Origin: Bacteroidota bacterium
GTDB lineage: Bacteria; Bacteroidota; Bacteroidia; AKYH767-A; JABDAW01
Reading direction: 5' to 3'
Assembly (NCBI GenBank): GCA_023251595.1
Contig: JAHEYM010000171.1
Location: 1 to 8,076 of the forward strand
Length of the DNA: 8,076 bases
The notes under the pieces are model-generated. The model ran no database searches and had not been told where the DNA came from. It saw nothing but the letters and a program-made list of their open reading frames with translations. Of this stretch, positions 7,774 to 8,076 are shown piece after piece; the first letter of the stretch is position 1; each line of letters opens with the position of its first letter. A program made the translations under genes and the position numbers.

Positions 7774-7816
7774 GTGGTCATGCTTTTTCTACTCCTATCG
7801 CATCCTTAACAGGATG
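7774..7816 (-). repeat. Hairpin-tail repeat, inverted copy
   Basis: On the minus strand CATCCT (7816-7811) pairs with AGGATG (7806-7801) around GTTA. CGATAGGAGTAGAAA follows at 7800-7786 and matches the tail of unit 1 at 7596-7610 in 13 of 15 positions. Hairpin followed directly by the GATAG tail is the shared architecture. With unit 1 it forms a tail-to-tail inverted pair about 175 bp apart, the arrangement seen in BIME-type REP clusters. Confidence 0.55.
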
Positions 7817-7836
7817 ACACCGTCCGTTATCATTTG

Positions 7837-7908
7837 GGGATGGAGAGGGACGTGCGCTATAAAGTATTCATGTACTTGAAGACTGAAGCGCGCGTCCCTC
7901 TCCATCCC
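7837..7908. repeat. 21-bp palindrome with 30-nt loop
   Basis: The arms 7837-7857 and 7888-7908 pair at all 21 positions, 20 Watson-Crick plus one T-G wobble (7853 with 7892). The arm reads GGGATGGAGAGGGACG and ends in a GCGC-rich stretch, which is much richer in GC than the surroundings. The 30-nt loop holds a further small stem, AAGTA/TACTT. No T-run follows, so it is not a standard intrinsic terminator. It may be a small mobile-element relic or a structured RNA; neither is shown. Confidence 0.7.
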
Positions 7909-7939
7909 ACTCCAAAACCTTGATGGGCGTGGATTTGTC

Positions 7940-8001
7940 ATCCTCCAAAACGTGTTGAAGAATAATCAGAGTTAGAAAAATGCAAATACGTTTTGGGGGA
8001 T
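7940..8001. repeat. 14-bp inverted repeat with 34-nt loop
   Basis: The arms 7940-7953 (ATCCTCCAAAACGT) and 7988-8001 (ACGTTTTGGGGGAT) pair at all 14 positions, with one T-G wobble (7944 with 7997). The AT-rich 34-nt loop begins GTTGAAGAATAA. The size and spacing resemble the 21-bp palindrome 31 bp upstream, and TTGAAGA occurs in both loops. Function is unknown. Confidence 0.6.
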
Positions 8002-8018
8002 CTGTAACGGTTTCCGGA

Positions 8019-8076
8019 CGGCACTATCCTAAGAGCGATTAAAATGAGAATAAAATGGAATTGTTTATAGTTGCCG
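8019..8076. repeat. Bulged inverted repeat ending at the window edge
   Basis: CGGCACTAT (8019-8027) pairs with ATAG-T-TGCCG (8067-8076) through 9 bp with one bulged T, around a 39-nt AT-rich loop. The right arm touches the last base of the window, so the pairing may extend further. It is similar in plan to the two long inverted repeats upstream. Confidence 0.4.

Larger units (their letters stand above)
7406..8076. other. Gene-free region dense in inverted repeats
   Basis: No reading frame of convincing length or composition lies here on either strand, and no tRNA or rRNA is seen. The region instead carries at least eight separate inverted repeats and one short-period repeat, listed individually. 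No classical terminator (GC-rich stem plus T-run) follows the stop codon at 7405. The density of foldable elements suggests a landing zone for small non-autonomous repeats, or a structured non-coding region. It continues past the right edge of the window. Confidence 0.7.

Noticed and set aside
7837..7908. Intrinsic terminator
   Set aside because: The stem is strong but the 30-nt loop is too large and no T-run follows on either strand; it also lies more than 430 bp past the nearest stop codon.
7840..7923. 27-codon open frame beginning MERDVRYKVF across the large palindrome
   Set aside because: Its ends are fixed by the inverted-repeat arms and it lacks a promoter and ribosome binding site; chance is the simpler reading.
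7837..8001. Integron attC site
   Set aside because: The expected conserved core sites (GTTRRRY and its complement) are not found at the ends of either inverted repeat, and no integrase or cassette is present.
7580..8076. CRISPR array
   Set aside because: The repeats differ in sequence, orientation and spacing; there are no regular direct repeats with unique spacers and no cas genes.

Overview
The window looks like a piece of a Bacteroidota chromosome. The DNA is AT-rich. Two candidate promoters carry the TAnnTTTG -7 element typical of that phylum. The genes start without a clear Shine-Dalgarno sequence. All three predicted proteins are exported or outer-membrane types, two of them with signal peptides ending in the '...Q' form common in Bacteroidota, and the intergenic DNA holds short repeats of a style common in such genomes. 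No rRNA, tRNA, CRISPR array, transposase or phage gene is visible.

Layout. Positions 1-3436 (minus strand) hold most of a very large secreted protein. It is open for at least 1145 codons and runs off the left edge, so its C-terminus is not seen. Just upstream, 32 bp away on the same strand, a gene for an outer-membrane beta-barrel protein occupies about 3469-4374. The two probably form one transcription unit read from a promoter near 4456-4487. A short divergent intergenic region follows (4375-4657). On the plus strand, 4658-7405 encodes a 915-residue secreted protein with an N-terminal CAP (SCP/PR-1) domain, an OmpA-like segment in the middle and a helical C-terminal part.

The last 671 bp (7406-8076) contain no convincing gene and are packed with inverted repeats. 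There is an AT-rich short-period repeat, a 35-nt imperfect inverted repeat, a cluster of small hairpins with a shared (C)GATAG..GTAGAAA tail present on both strands, a 21-bp near-perfect palindrome with a 30-nt loop, a second long inverted repeat of similar geometry, and a further one running to the window edge.

The three genes look like cell-surface functions, but no specific pathway can be named. The most interesting parts are the repeat-dense 3' region and the unusual domain combinations in the two large secreted proteins. No known defence, secretion or biosynthetic system is recognisable.
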